Positions 7,962 through 16,215 of a stretch of 64,000 bases of DNA are shown piece by piece. A model generated the notes under the pieces. That model ran no database searches. It saw nothing but the letters and a program-made list of their open reading frames with translations, and was not told the origin of the DNA. This stretch comes from DATMNI01 sp035570275 (GTDB taxonomy: Bacteria > Acidobacteriota > Terriglobia > Bryobacterales > Bryobacteraceae): contig DATMNI010000297.1 in NCBI GenBank assembly GCA_035570275.1, positions 3,544 through 67,543 on the forward strand, in the 5' to 3' direction. The first letter of the stretch is position 1; each line of letters begins with the position of its first letter. A program made the translations under genes and the position numbers.

Positions 7962-8966
7962 TCATTCCACCGCATTCGCCGCTGCGATGGTCAACTCCCG
8001 GCTGAGATTTCCGGTGAGCAGGTACACGCGGTCGGGTACGCTCCAGATCACCGTAACGCGCCCCACCACGCTGTTGTGCCATGTGGGGGGCTCCTGCAGC
8101 AGCGTGGCCGGGCCCGAGCGGAGGCTGATTTCCTCGATAGTCGTATTTTCCCGGAGGTGGCGATCGATCGGCGCCAGCCACGCCGGCACCGTCGCCATCC
8201 TTTGCGCCAGTCGCTGCGCCTCGTCCGGCCCCACCCCGAGCACCCGCAGGACCAGCGCCGAGTATGCCGGGAAATCGAAGCCTGAAGGTGCGGTCAGGGT
8301 CAGCGGCAGGCTCTGCACCATCGCGATGTCGGGCCATTCCGCAATCACGATCCCGCTGCTATGCAGGGCCAACTGCGCGCCGTCCCACTGCGGGGGCACG
8401 GTCTGGTCCATCACGCCGGCCTGGCGCAGGGCGAGTTGCAGATCGGCCGCCTTGACCACCATGCCGGCCGACAAGCCGAACGTGGTTGACAGGCGCGGCA
8501 CGCCGGAGAGCACTCCGGAGCGCGGCAAACGCGGATCGTACTTCACTCGCCATCGGGCTTCACCCACGTCGCGGGCGGGTAGCGGCGGAATCGGGATGCC
8601 GATGAGGTTGATTTTCGGAGAGGGCACCCCCTCCGGCCACGGATTGACCCGGATGAACGCCACCTGCCTGACGGTCAGATACTGCCAGAACTGCTGGGCC
8701 AGCGCGCGCGCCCCCGGCAGCACCAGCACGGCGCCGAGGACGAGTGCCGCCGCCGTTACGGACATCAACCGGACTGACATCAACCGGGTGAGCCAGCCGC
8801 GCCAGGCCGCCCGAGGGGGAATCGATTCCATCCGCGCATGCAGACGAGTGAGCGCCGCGCCAGCATCGGGTTGCCAGCCGGCCGGCGGGTCCAGTAGCGC
8901 CGTTTGTTCCACCACCCATTGGCGCAATACCGATGGGCGCATTGGTTCCTGCTTAGGGTTCTCCAT
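7962..8966 (-). CDS. Putative anti-sigma / membrane regulator paired with the ECF sigma factor
   Basis: 334 aa with a cytoplasmic N-terminus of about 68 residues, one TM segment (about 69-90, SVTAAALVLGAVLVLPGARAL) and a periplasmic domain of about 240 residues of unknown fold. Its start overlaps the end of the sigma gene by 14 nt, the usual arrangement for an ECF sigma and its membrane anti-sigma. No zinc-binding H-x3-C-x2-C motif is seen, so the anti-sigma role is inferred from position and topology. A 15-bp tandem duplication (8761-8790) just before the TM encodes the repeat RLMSVRLMSV. Confidence 0.7.
   Translation of the reverse strand: MENPKQEPMRPSVLRQWVVEQTALLDPPAGWQPDAGAALTRLHARMESIPPRAAWRGWLTRLMSVRLMSVTAAALVLGAVLVLPGARALAQQFWQYLTVRQVAFIRVNPWPEGVPSPKINLIGIPIPPLPARDVGEARWRVKYDPRLPRSGVLSGVPRLSTTFGLSAGMVVKAADLQLALRQAGVMDQTVPPQWDGAQLALHSSGIVIAEWPDIAMVQSLPLTLTAPSGFDFPAYSALVLRVLGVGPDEAQRLAQRMATVPAWLAPIDRHLRENTTIEEISLRSGPATLLQEPPTWHNSVVGRVTVIWSVPDRVYLLTGNLSRELTIAAANAVE
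8761..8790 (-). repeat. 15-bp tandem duplication inside the anti-sigma-like gene
   Basis: Two direct copies of a 15-mer (gacatcaaccgg plus three variable bases) at 8761 and 8776. They keep the frame and duplicate RLMSV next to the membrane segment. Confidence 0.8.
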
Positions 8967-9462
8967 AACGATTTACGTACTCCTTTCGGAAAGCCAGTTC
9001 CGCGCGGGCCAGAAAAGTCCCCACCGAACCCGGGTTGAGGTTGAGTGCCCCAGCAAGTTCGGCCAGACTGAAACCCTCGCTCCGCAACACCAGCAGGGTG
9101 GCCTGCGCCGGCTTCATCGCCGCCAGCACCAGCCGTACCCGGCTCTGCTGTTCCAGGGTTTCGTAGGCGGGGCCCTCGGGGTCGCGGGTCGGTGTGGCCG
9201 CCAGGCTTTCGTAGTGCGTCCGTCTCTTCCGCGTCTTGAGGTTGTCGAGCGCCAGGCGCAGACCGGTGCGGTATAGCCAGCCCACCAGATTGTGGTCCGA
9301 GCGGGGCGGCTGGCGATGCAGTTTCCAGAATGCCTCGGCGGCCAGTTCTTCCGCCCATCCGGCATCGCCCACAACCCGGCGGATCACTCGCGCCAGGGCA
9401 GCGTAGTTGGCGGCGAAGAGCGCGTCGAAATCGCCGCCTTCACCGTTGAGGCTGGTCGTCAC
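8953..9462 (-). CDS. ECF-type RNA polymerase sigma factor
   Basis: About 169 aa from GTG 9462. The frame remains open to 9606, but the extra N-terminus is not family-like and would run to within 2 nt of the divergent PIN gene. Region 2 covers about residues 10-80 (FDALFAANYAALARVIRRVV, AEELAAEAFWKLHRQP, WLYRTGLRLALDNL). Region 4 covers about 110-165 (MKPAQATLLVLRSEGFSLAE, LAGALNLNPGSVGTFLARAE). It directs RNA polymerase to a stress or envelope regulon and is translationally coupled to the membrane partner downstream. The start is uncertain; the family is sure. Confidence 0.88.
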   Translation of the reverse strand: MTTSLNGEGGDFDALFAANYAALARVIRRVVGDAGWAEELAAEAFWKLHRQPPRSDHNLVGWLYRTGLRLALDNLKTRKRRTHYESLAATPTRDPEGPAYETLEQQSRVRLVLAAMKPAQATLLVLRSEGFSLAELAGALNLNPGSVGTFLARAELAFRKEYVNRYGEP

Positions 9463-9607
9463 CGCCGGAACTTCAGAACGGGGAGTCACGCTGGTATAAC
9501 GACGGCCGAAGGCAGAGTTTGACGCGATCGTCGGAAGCCGGTTCAAGGAGTCGTTCCTGCCAGTTCCTCGAATTGTGGCACGAAAAAGAACGCTGAACGG
9601 AGGCATA

Positions 9608-9924
9608 ATGACAACAGTGAAGAGATCGTTGCGTATCTACGCGGATACGTCGGTGTTCGGGGGATGCTTCGACGACGAATTCACGGAGGATAGCGTTAGG
9701 CTCTTTGAAGAGGTCCGTGAAGGGCACTTCGTCCTGGTCGTTTCAAACCTGATATTCGACGAATTGGAACTCGCTCCGGATGAGGTGCGCGCCGTATTGG
9801 CCGGCTTACCCCCGGACCGAGTCGAGATCGTAAACACGACGCTGGAGGGGACGAAGGAGTGAATACCCTGCGTGGCTACAGGAGCCCTGGAATTCACTCG
9901 CCACGAGAGGTGGTGACATCATGA
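9608..9924 (+). pseudogene. PIN-domain toxin with an internal deletion
   Basis: ATG 9608 follows ggagg by 5 nt. The first 84 codons (RIYADTSVFGGCFDDEF, with the PIN Asp) are normal, then a TGA at 9860-9862 ends the frame. In another frame the sequence at 9856-9924 reads GVNTLRGYRSPGIHSPREVV, the usual C-terminal tail of this PIN subfamily. The two ends are therefore intact, while the middle, including the later acidic residues, is deleted with a frameshift. The tail's TGA overlaps the ATG of the next gene (ATGA at 9921-9924), as in an intact toxin-antitoxin operon. A truncated 84-aa product could still be made but should be inactive. Confidence 0.7.
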
Positions 9925-10123
9925 AGCCGAAAAAAACTTCGACTGTGTCCAGATGAAAGACGAAATTCAAGCGCGGCTACTGGGTGAGACCGTCGAGTTG
10001 GGAGATGAAGAGGCCGGACGAAGGCGGAATGAGCGCTTGTTGCGCGATCCTATCCTGGGACGCTTCTTGCGGGCGAAGGGGACCATCCGGCAGGAATCCG
10101 GCGAGCGTACTCCCGCCCCTTAA
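9921..10123 (+). pseudogene. Partner antitoxin with a one-base frameshift at an A7 run
   Basis: From ATG 9921 the frame is MKPKKTSTVSR then TGA. Shifting at the homopolymer A7 (9930-9936) gives FDCVQMKDEIQARLLGETVE and LGDEEAGRRRNERLLRDPIL, running to TAA 10123. That is the typical 'K.FDCV.MK' antitoxin partner of PIN toxins. Either the run has lost one base or translation now restarts at ATG 9953 (57 aa). The gene overlaps the toxin tail by 4 nt. Confidence 0.6.
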
Positions 10124-10704
10124 GGTTCCAGAACGTCTCTGGATCTATGGGCCGCCAACCGCAAAACCACCTCGATGGAGCCTGCAAGGTGCGCTCAAGT
10201 GCGCCGTGACCGGCCGAGCAGCGCCCGTTCCGTAGCCGGGTCCGCAGCGACCGACCTGGGAATTACCGAGTAGACATTGAGATTGGCCCGGCCGAAAACG
10301 CCGGGCGGTAGTCTGGGTAGTGGGCTACTTTCAAAGTAGCCCACTACCGAGGTCTGAGCATCGAGCTAATTGTCTTAGCGTGTGTGTTGTTACCGCCGGG
10401 GCTCTTTATCCCTGGCCTCTACTGTTTCCTGCCTCGAATCGGCAGCCGATTATCCAGCAGAACGGACTATCTCATCATCTCCGGCTTGGCCGAAGATGCC
10501 GGGCGCTCGTGGGATCGTTACCGCTTTCGCTCGGATCCTAGTCTCTGAACCTTGCCGGCCACTTGATGCGATCGCCATGCCAGCCTTGGCTGCCGATAAT
10601 CCGTCTCCGGACCTCCCGGCAATTCACCCGGTTCTCACTTGCCACTTACGCGACAAGGGGCCTCTATTTAAAGCCTGCTCGATGCTCGGCACTATCGTAT
10701 CGCG
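10124..10704. other. Intergenic stretch with one long palindrome and no supported gene
   Basis: The region holds a 33-bp near-perfect palindrome at 10316-10348. A weak frame (10384-10548, possible GTG or TTG start) reads LLPPGLFIPGLYCFLPRI and SGLAEDAGRSWDRYRFRSDP and could be a small membrane peptide or a relic. It has no ribosome-binding site or family support. Otherwise I see nothing. Confidence 0.4.
10316..10348. repeat. 33-bp palindrome (16-bp arms, 1-nt centre)
   Basis: The arm ggtagtgggctacttt is followed by C and its exact reverse complement. No T-run follows, so it is not an ordinary intrinsic terminator. Confidence 0.8.
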
Positions 10705-12321
10705 TCAGGGCTCCTGAAGCAACCTTCGATCCACCCGGTATGCAAACCTGTACAACGCCGACTCTTCATCGTGAAAGTAAACGACGAGTGGTTTGCGTCC
10801 AACCGCCATGGCACCGATCAAAGGCCCAACCGCTACTGGTCCCCGGTAAAACAGATGAAGCTCTTGAAACTGGGGTGCCTCCATGCAGTCACGCAGCCAG
10901 TTCCTGAACTCGCGGATCAGTTCGGGCCACCGTTCTGCAACCACGAGGCCAGGGTAGTGGTACGAGAGGATTCTTTCATCGGCCATTTCTCGGAGCGCAA
11001 CATGAGACCTGCGAATCAGACCAGCGTCGATCGTGCCGTGGCCAATCGATATGAGCAGCGCTCCCGCTTGGGGACTGACTGCTTCCTCCATGGGTTTCCG
11101 GGATGGAGGCTGGTAGGCCGGAACCGTAACCATGAACCAGGTATCCGCTTCAAATATCGGTTCGGTTCCGGCGATGGCAATCGTCTCTGCAATCGCTTTG
11201 GGTAGACCTGTACCGCGTTCCTGCGCCAGGCCGAGTTCAACCAGATACCGAGCCAGCGAAGGATTACGCCAGCGAGTTCGTCCTTGCCTCGCTGCAGCGA
11301 TCTCCAGATCCATCAACCCACCCGGGCTCTCGAACTCAATACGATCCTGAAATACGAAGATTTTGGTCGAAAGGCGGTCCCGATAATCGCGATGCGCCAG
11401 CGCGTTCACCAATATCTCTTGAAGCGCTTGCTGCGAGTAACGTCGCCGGTTCTGGGCGCCGCTCAAAAAGTCTTGGGTCTTGTCCGTCATCACGCTGGCT
11501 TCGGATTCGAGCACCCCCATCACCTTCTGAACCAGTCGTGGGATAGGCCCAAAAAACTCGTTGGACGAAAATACCGCGTCCGCGCGCGTCAAGCCCCGAA
11601 AACGAGTCAACGCAACAAAGGCTCCCGGCAGAAAATGCTGCGGTTCTTTGCCGATTAGTAGCATCGTAAAGCGATTTGGCGCCACGACGTCGCCACTTGG
11701 GCCTGCAATCCGCTTGGTCAGGGGAGGCGCGCTTCCAAACATCCGGGAACCTGGCTCCAGAAACTCGAGTGCTCCTCCAGCCGGCCTTTGCCCCTTCGAA
11801 ATCTCCTCGAGAGCGAAGAAATCGATGTCGTCCAGAGTAGCGCCCGGACACGGCTGGTCCAGCCAATCGAGGTGAGCTTTTCTTTGAACCAGTTCCGAAT
11901 GCTGAATGACTCTGGCATTCGTGACCTTATCTCCCTGGCGGACGACGATCTTCCCCTTAAAAGTATGCACCTCGCTACTGGCAGAGATCCACGCAACCAG
12001 TACCTGCTTGTCCGCGTCGAGCGAAACGGAATCGAACTGCGGTGAAATCGGCGGAGCCACCAGGCTGTGGCATAGCTCGAAGATCCTGTCTCGCAGTTTC
12101 CTGGAGACGCCACCGGAGATTCCGACTACCTTGGCGGTGCTGCTTCCATCCTCGTGCTTCACCTCCTCGACACCGCACGCTACAAATCCAATACCTGCAC
12201 CTTCGTAATCGTTGGCAAAAGCCGCCAGCGTCTTGACGATCTTTTCCGGGTCTCCGCCCGCCTTCCAGTCCACCGAATTCGATTCTTCTCGCAGAATCCG
12301 TTGAAGTTCCTGGCCGGTCAT
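10705..12321 (-). CDS. AlbA_2 (Schlafen-like) / RecG-like ATPase-fold protein with a SAVED-like C-terminal domain
   Basis: 538 aa from ATG 12321; the start is uncertain because no clear SD exists. N-terminal AlbA_2 domain (about 5-130): ESNSVDWKAG, IVKTLAAFANDYEGAGIGF and a KIVVRQGDKVTNA strand. Next is a helicase_C-like / HATPase-fold region (about 270-400) with LQEILVNALAHRDYRD, IEFESPGGLMD, ARYLVELGLAQERGTGLPKA. The last 115 residues are unlike the family's usual winged helix. They read FRNWLRDCMEAPQFQELHLF then YRGPVAVGPLIGAMAVG then LVVYFHDEESALYRF, matching the pattern of SAVED domains (cyclic-oligonucleotide sensors of CBASS). I infer a defence-type sensor-effector; the SAVED call is by pattern only. 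No cyclase is adjacent. Confidence 0.75.
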   Translation of the reverse strand: MTGQELQRILREESNSVDWKAGGDPEKIVKTLAAFANDYEGAGIGFVACGVEEVKHEDGSSTAKVVGISGGVSRKLRDRIFELCHSLVAPPISPQFDSVSLDADKQVLVAWISASSEVHTFKGKIVVRQGDKVTNARVIQHSELVQRKAHLDWLDQPCPGATLDDIDFFALEEISKGQRPAGGALEFLEPGSRMFGSAPPLTKRIAGPSGDVVAPNRFTMLLIGKEPQHFLPGAFVALTRFRGLTRADAVFSSNEFFGPIPRLVQKVMGVLESEASVMTDKTQDFLSGAQNRRRYSQQALQEILVNALAHRDYRDRLSTKIFVFQDRIEFESPGGLMDLEIAAARQGRTRWRNPSLARYLVELGLAQERGTGLPKAIAETIAIAGTEPIFEADTWFMVTVPAYQPPSRKPMEEAVSPQAGALLISIGHGTIDAGLIRRSHVALREMADERILSYHYPGLVVAERWPELIREFRNWLRDCMEAPQFQELHLFYRGPVAVGPLIGAMAVGRKPLVVYFHDEESALYRFAYRVDRRLLQEP

Positions 12322-12464
12322 ATATCGGGGTTTACACTCCTGCCGCCACAACTCATTGTTCGATCATAAGCCTCGCTTTCGGCTCGGGCAACAGGCACCG
12401 GCGCGCCCACAGCCATTCAGTCGCATACCGGACAAGTGCGGACAGTCGCGGTCTGCCCCCTGCT

Positions 12465-14444
12465 CTACTCCGCCACCCGCACGGTAATCTTCGACCCCTC
12501 GGCGCCGCCGAAATAGACGCGCTGCGTGGCCTTCACGAAATCCGTCGAGAGCGCCTTCGGAATGTCCATGAACTTCTGCGGGTTCCGGTCCGTCAGCGGG
12601 AACCAACTGCTCTGGATCTGCACCATGATGCGGTGGCCCGCTCGGAACGTGTGGCCCACGTCGGGCAGGTTGAACGTGATCCGGTCCGGTTTCCCGGGTT
12701 CGAAAGGCACCGGCTTCTCGAAGCTCTTCCGGAACTTGCCGCGGAACGGCTCGCCGCGCACCAACTGCTGGTAGCCGCCCATTGTCGAAGGCGCCGGAGC
12801 CGCGGCAGGCGCGCCGCCCGCGGCCGCGGCCGGCGCCGGGCTGTTGTAATCCACCGCGTCGCCTGGGTACACATCGATCACCTTCACGTCGAAATCCGCA
12901 TCCGTTCCGGTGGTCGAGACTTTCAGATCCACCACGATCGGCCCCCAGACGTGTACGTCGCCGTCCAGCACCGCCGATTTATAGACCAGCACGTCCGGAC
13001 GCGCGGCGGCGAACCGCTGATCCTCGGTCATGTAACTGTTCAGCACGCGTGTGCCCAGCGCGCCGATGTACGGCACCGGTTTGTTGGGGTCGGCGAGGTA
13101 TTCGTCGAAGGCCGTCTCCTCAGGCTGCCGCCAGGCCAGCTTCCCCTTGGCGTCGAGGTAGATGGACACTGGTTTGGCCGCGGCCGGCGGCCACGTGTCG
13201 AACTTGCGCCACTGGTTGATGCCGGTCTGGAACACGTAAGCCTTCGGAAACTTGCCATCGCCGCGGCCTTTCAGATAATAAAGGAAAAATGGCAGCTCGA
13301 TTTTTTCCCGGTAGTAAAGCGCCGTCTTCGACCCGAAGTTGACGTTGCCCAACCGGTCGCCATCGCCGCGCGCGAAGCCGCCGTGGTTCCACGGCCCCAT
13401 CACCAGCATGTCCACGGCGGGTGGGTTGTGGCTCTCCATGAACTCGTGCTGGCGCAGCAGGCCCTGCGGGTCTTCGGTATCGTACCAGCCGCCCACCAGC
13501 ATTACGGCGGGCTTGATGTTTTTGAGGTGTTTCCAGATGGCGCGCGATTGCCAGACTTCGTCGTAAGTGGTGTGGTCGAGATTCAGGTTCCACAGCGGCT
13601 GCTTGTGCTTGAAGTACTTCTCGTCGGCGTTGGCCAGCGAGCCCAGTTCCAGATAGAAGTCGTAGCCATCCGGCGTGCCGAACTGGAAGGGCGTGGCGGC
13701 CGGCGGCGGCGCCGGGTCACCCTCGCGCAGGCGAAAGCCCTGGTAGAAATTGAAGCGGTGGGCCAGCATAAACGCGCCGTTGTGATACGAATCGTCGCCC
13801 ATGTAGTAGTCGGTCACCGGCGCCTGCGGAGCCACGGCTACCAGCGCCGGATGCGCGTCAATCATCCCCGCCGTGGCATAGAAGCCGGGCTGCGAAATAC
13901 CGTACATCCCCACCTTGCCCGCGTTGCCCGCCACGTTCTTGACCAGCCAGTCGACGGTGTCGTAGGTGTCGGTGCTTTCGTCGGTATCCTTGGGGCCGTT
14001 CTTCACCGGCTTGTGCGGCCTAATCACCACGTAATCGCCCTCGCTCATGAAGCGGCCGCGGATATCCTGATAGACGAAGATGAACTTCTCGCGCGCGAAG
14101 AGTTCCGAAGGCCCCAGTGTGGCGCGGTACTGGTCGATGCCGTAGGGCGCCACGTTGTAACCGGTGCGCTGTAGCATGATCGGGTAAGTTTTGGAATCCG
14201 TAACAACGTCCTTCGGCACGTAGACGGATGTGAAGAGCTTGACGCCATCCCGCATCGGAATGCGGTATTCGAACTTGGTATAGTTCTCGCGGACGAACTC
14301 GCGGCCCGGGCCGGCTGCAGGTCCGGCGGCAGGTGCGGCAGCGGCAGGTAGGGCAGTAGCAGGCGCGGCGCTCGCAGCGGCACCCCGGCCCTGGGCCCGG
14401 ACGAGACAGGGGATAAGCAATAGAAATACGACTGAGTTGCGCAT
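12465..14444 (-). CDS. CocE/NonD family hydrolase (X-Pro dipeptidyl-peptidase S15 fold), secreted
   Basis: 659 aa. Signal peptide (about 1-17, MRNSVVFLLLIPCLVRAQ) followed by an Ala/Pro-rich linker to about 45. The alpha/beta-hydrolase domain (about 55-370) has nucleophile Ser in GMYGISQPGFYATAGM, acid in VGGWYDTEDPQG and His in MGPWNHGGF. A C-terminal jelly-roll (about 420-659) ends HTFRAGHRIMVQIQSSWFP. Likely a periplasmic esterase, amidase or acyl-aminopeptidase; the substrate is unknown. The Ala/Pro linker carries a degenerate CAG-GCG-type simple repeat. Its promoter region holds two GGCCAAA palindromes. Confidence 0.9.
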   Translation of the reverse strand: MRNSVVFLLLIPCLVRAQGRGAAASAAPATALPAAAAPAAGPAAGPGREFVRENYTKFEYRIPMRDGVKLFTSVYVPKDVVTDSKTYPIMLQRTGYNVAPYGIDQYRATLGPSELFAREKFIFVYQDIRGRFMSEGDYVVIRPHKPVKNGPKDTDESTDTYDTVDWLVKNVAGNAGKVGMYGISQPGFYATAGMIDAHPALVAVAPQAPVTDYYMGDDSYHNGAFMLAHRFNFYQGFRLREGDPAPPPAATPFQFGTPDGYDFYLELGSLANADEKYFKHKQPLWNLNLDHTTYDEVWQSRAIWKHLKNIKPAVMLVGGWYDTEDPQGLLRQHEFMESHNPPAVDMLVMGPWNHGGFARGDGDRLGNVNFGSKTALYYREKIELPFFLYYLKGRGDGKFPKAYVFQTGINQWRKFDTWPPAAAKPVSIYLDAKGKLAWRQPEETAFDEYLADPNKPVPYIGALGTRVLNSYMTEDQRFAAARPDVLVYKSAVLDGDVHVWGPIVVDLKVSTTGTDADFDVKVIDVYPGDAVDYNSPAPAAAAGGAPAAAPAPSTMGGYQQLVRGEPFRGKFRKSFEKPVPFEPGKPDRITFNLPDVGHTFRAGHRIMVQIQSSWFPLTDRNPQKFMDIPKALSTDFVKATQRVYFGGAEGSKITVRVAE

Positions 14445-14823
14445 GGTGGATTGAGTCGATTCTAGCGTAAGCCACCACGCGCGTCAGGGGGTTCGGCCAA
14501 AGTTTGGCCGAGTCTGGACCGAAACAAAGTACTTAACTGACAAATCCGGCCAAACTTTGGCCAGCTCCGGAAGAAGCCGTAAGCGACCAGCTATCAGCTT
14601 TCAGCCTGACCCGCCCTGCGGAGGGCTCTCCTGCGTCTAGAGCTGACGGCCGACGGCTGATTGCCGACCGCTGATTGCCGACCGCTGGAACGCTCACGAA
14701 CGCCCGCGTGCCGGACGTTTGCTTGTGCCCGGTACCGATCGCTGTCTCGCCATCCCTGTTCAATTGCGGCTGCGCCCCGCTGTGGTAGAATCGCTGCGGA
14801 GGAACAGCCGGAAATGCGAGGTG
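14445..14823. promoter_or_regulatory. Divergent intergenic region with two inverted GGCCAAA palindromes and a 14-bp tandem repeat
   Basis: The palindromes ggccaaagtttggcc (14495-14509) and ggccaaactttggcc (14548-14562) have the same 7-bp arms and centres 53 bp apart, about five helical turns, which fits cooperative binding of one dimeric regulator. A 14-mer (gctgattgccgacc) is directly duplicated at 14656-14683 within a G+C-rich, direct-repeat-laden stretch. The region serves the hydrolase at 14444 (minus) and the four-gene TIR cassette at 14824 (plus). Confidence 0.55.
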
Positions 14824-16215
14824 ATGGGGATGCTTACCGAGTTCGGCCCTAAGTCCGGGAATAAGATCGCCACTGTTTTCGTTCATGGTTTCACCGGGGA
14901 CGCGGTGGGAACCTGGACGGGAGTTCCAAAGTTCCTGCAAGCCGACCCCAGGCTTGCCGGGTTCGATTTTTTGGGTTTCGGCTACCCAACCACGAAGTCG
15001 TACGATTTAGTCGGATTTTGGTCCGCCGATCCCCGAATTCAGGAGATCGCCCTGGCCCTGAGCACCGAGATGAGTTCGGGCCGGATGGCGCAGTACGAGG
15101 GCGTTGCCCTGGTCGCTCACAGCATGGGCGGACTGGTGGCGCAACTGGCGCTGGTGAACGATGAGACCCTGCGCAAGCGCACCACACACCTGGCTCTGTT
15201 CGGCACGCCCAGCGCCGGCTTGCGCAAGGCCGGGTTACTCTCATTTTGGAAGCGGCAGATCGCGAATATGGACGCGGCCGGCCCGTTCATCAAAGATCTG
15301 CGGGCGCGCTGGAATGCGCTCGGCCTGGATCATCCGGCGTTCCGATTCATGGCCGTGGCCGGAGAACTCGACCAGTTCGTTCCCCCGGAATCGTCATTGC
15401 TGCCGTTCCCCGAGTCTTCGCGCCGCGTGATTCCCGGAAATCACCTCACCATGATCCAGGCGTCCCGTGCAGACGATCCGGCAGTCAGGCTACTCACCGA
15501 CTTCTTTACCGCCGGCGCCGCGCCCGCGGGCGCCCGCGCTGCTTCCCGTTTGGCTCTGGAATCGCGGCAGTTCACCAGGGTAATCGATTCGCTGGGGGGC
15601 GACCCTAAGTCGCTGGATGCGGCGGCCGCGGTGGACCTGGCCATCGCGCTCGACGGCATGGGACGGCGCGGCGAAGCCATCGCGGCACTGGCTCCGTTTG
15701 AAAAGACCGACACGGACGCCATGGGCACTCTCGCCGGGCGCCTGAAGCGCACCTGGCTGGCATCCCGCCACCGGGCGGATGCGGAGAGGGCGCTAGAGCT
15801 TTACCAGAAGGCGTATGGTATTGCGGTCTCAAAAACGCCCCCGGATCACGAGCAGGCTTACTACCACGGGATCAACATTGCTTTCCTGGAATTGGCCTAC
15901 GGCGGCGACATTGGCGCCGCCCAGGAGATGGCCGGCAAGACGCTGGAGCACTGTGAAGCGGCCCGGCGCGCACCGGGCGGGGAGCACTGGCGGCTGGCCA
16001 CCGAAGGTGACGCCCTGATCATTCTCGGCCGCGTGGACGAAGGCATTCGGCAGCACGAACTGGCGATGCAGAACCTGTACAGGGTGAGGCCATGGCAGGC
16101 CCTGTCGATTGAGGAACAGTCGCTCCGTATCGCCGACCTGTGCGGCATTGAGGATGCAGCGCTACGCAGACTGGCGGAGGTCTACCAGCCGCCACCCGCA
16201 ACTGCAAGCGCGTGA
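14824..16215 (+). CDS. Lipase-like alpha/beta hydrolase fused to a TRAFs-binding/TPR-like domain (cassette gene A)
   Basis: 463 aa from ATG 14824 (a second in-frame ATG is at 14830). The N-terminal alpha/beta hydrolase (about 12-230) has oxyanion segment VHGFTG and a complete triad: Ser100 in LVAHSMGGLVAQL, Asp183 in AGELDQFVPP and His207 in PGNHLTM. The C-terminal half (about 245-455) matches the MAP3K TRAFs-binding / DUF4071 helical repeats: TLAGRLKRTWLAS, ALELYQKAYG, then the signature YYHGINIAFLELAYGG. This pairing is found in bacterial conflict systems. Its stop overlaps the next start by 4 nt (GTGA). Probable role: membrane-lipid or acyl-ester hydrolysis by an activated effector, or activation of the TIR partners (inference). 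Confidence 0.82.
   Translation: MGMLTEFGPKSGNKIATVFVHGFTGDAVGTWTGVPKFLQADPRLAGFDFLGFGYPTTKSYDLVGFWSADPRIQEIALALSTEMSSGRMAQYEGVALVAHSMGGLVAQLALVNDETLRKRTTHLALFGTPSAGLRKAGLLSFWKRQIANMDAAGPFIKDLRARWNALGLDHPAFRFMAVAGELDQFVPPESSLLPFPESSRRVIPGNHLTMIQASRADDPAVRLLTDFFTAGAAPAGARAASRLALESRQFTRVIDSLGGDPKSLDAAAAVDLAIALDGMGRRGEAIAALAPFEKTDTDAMGTLAGRLKRTWLASRHRADAERALELYQKAYGIAVSKTPPDHEQAYYHGINIAFLELAYGGDIGAAQEMAGKTLEHCEAARRAPGGEHWRLATEGDALIILGRVDEGIRQHELAMQNLYRVRPWQALSIEEQSLRIADLCGIEDAALRRLAEVYQPPPATASA

Noticed and set aside
12633..14174. 513-codon + frame opposite the CocE hydrolase
   Set aside because: Val/His/Arg-rich composition and no motif; the minus strand has the full hydrolase signature.
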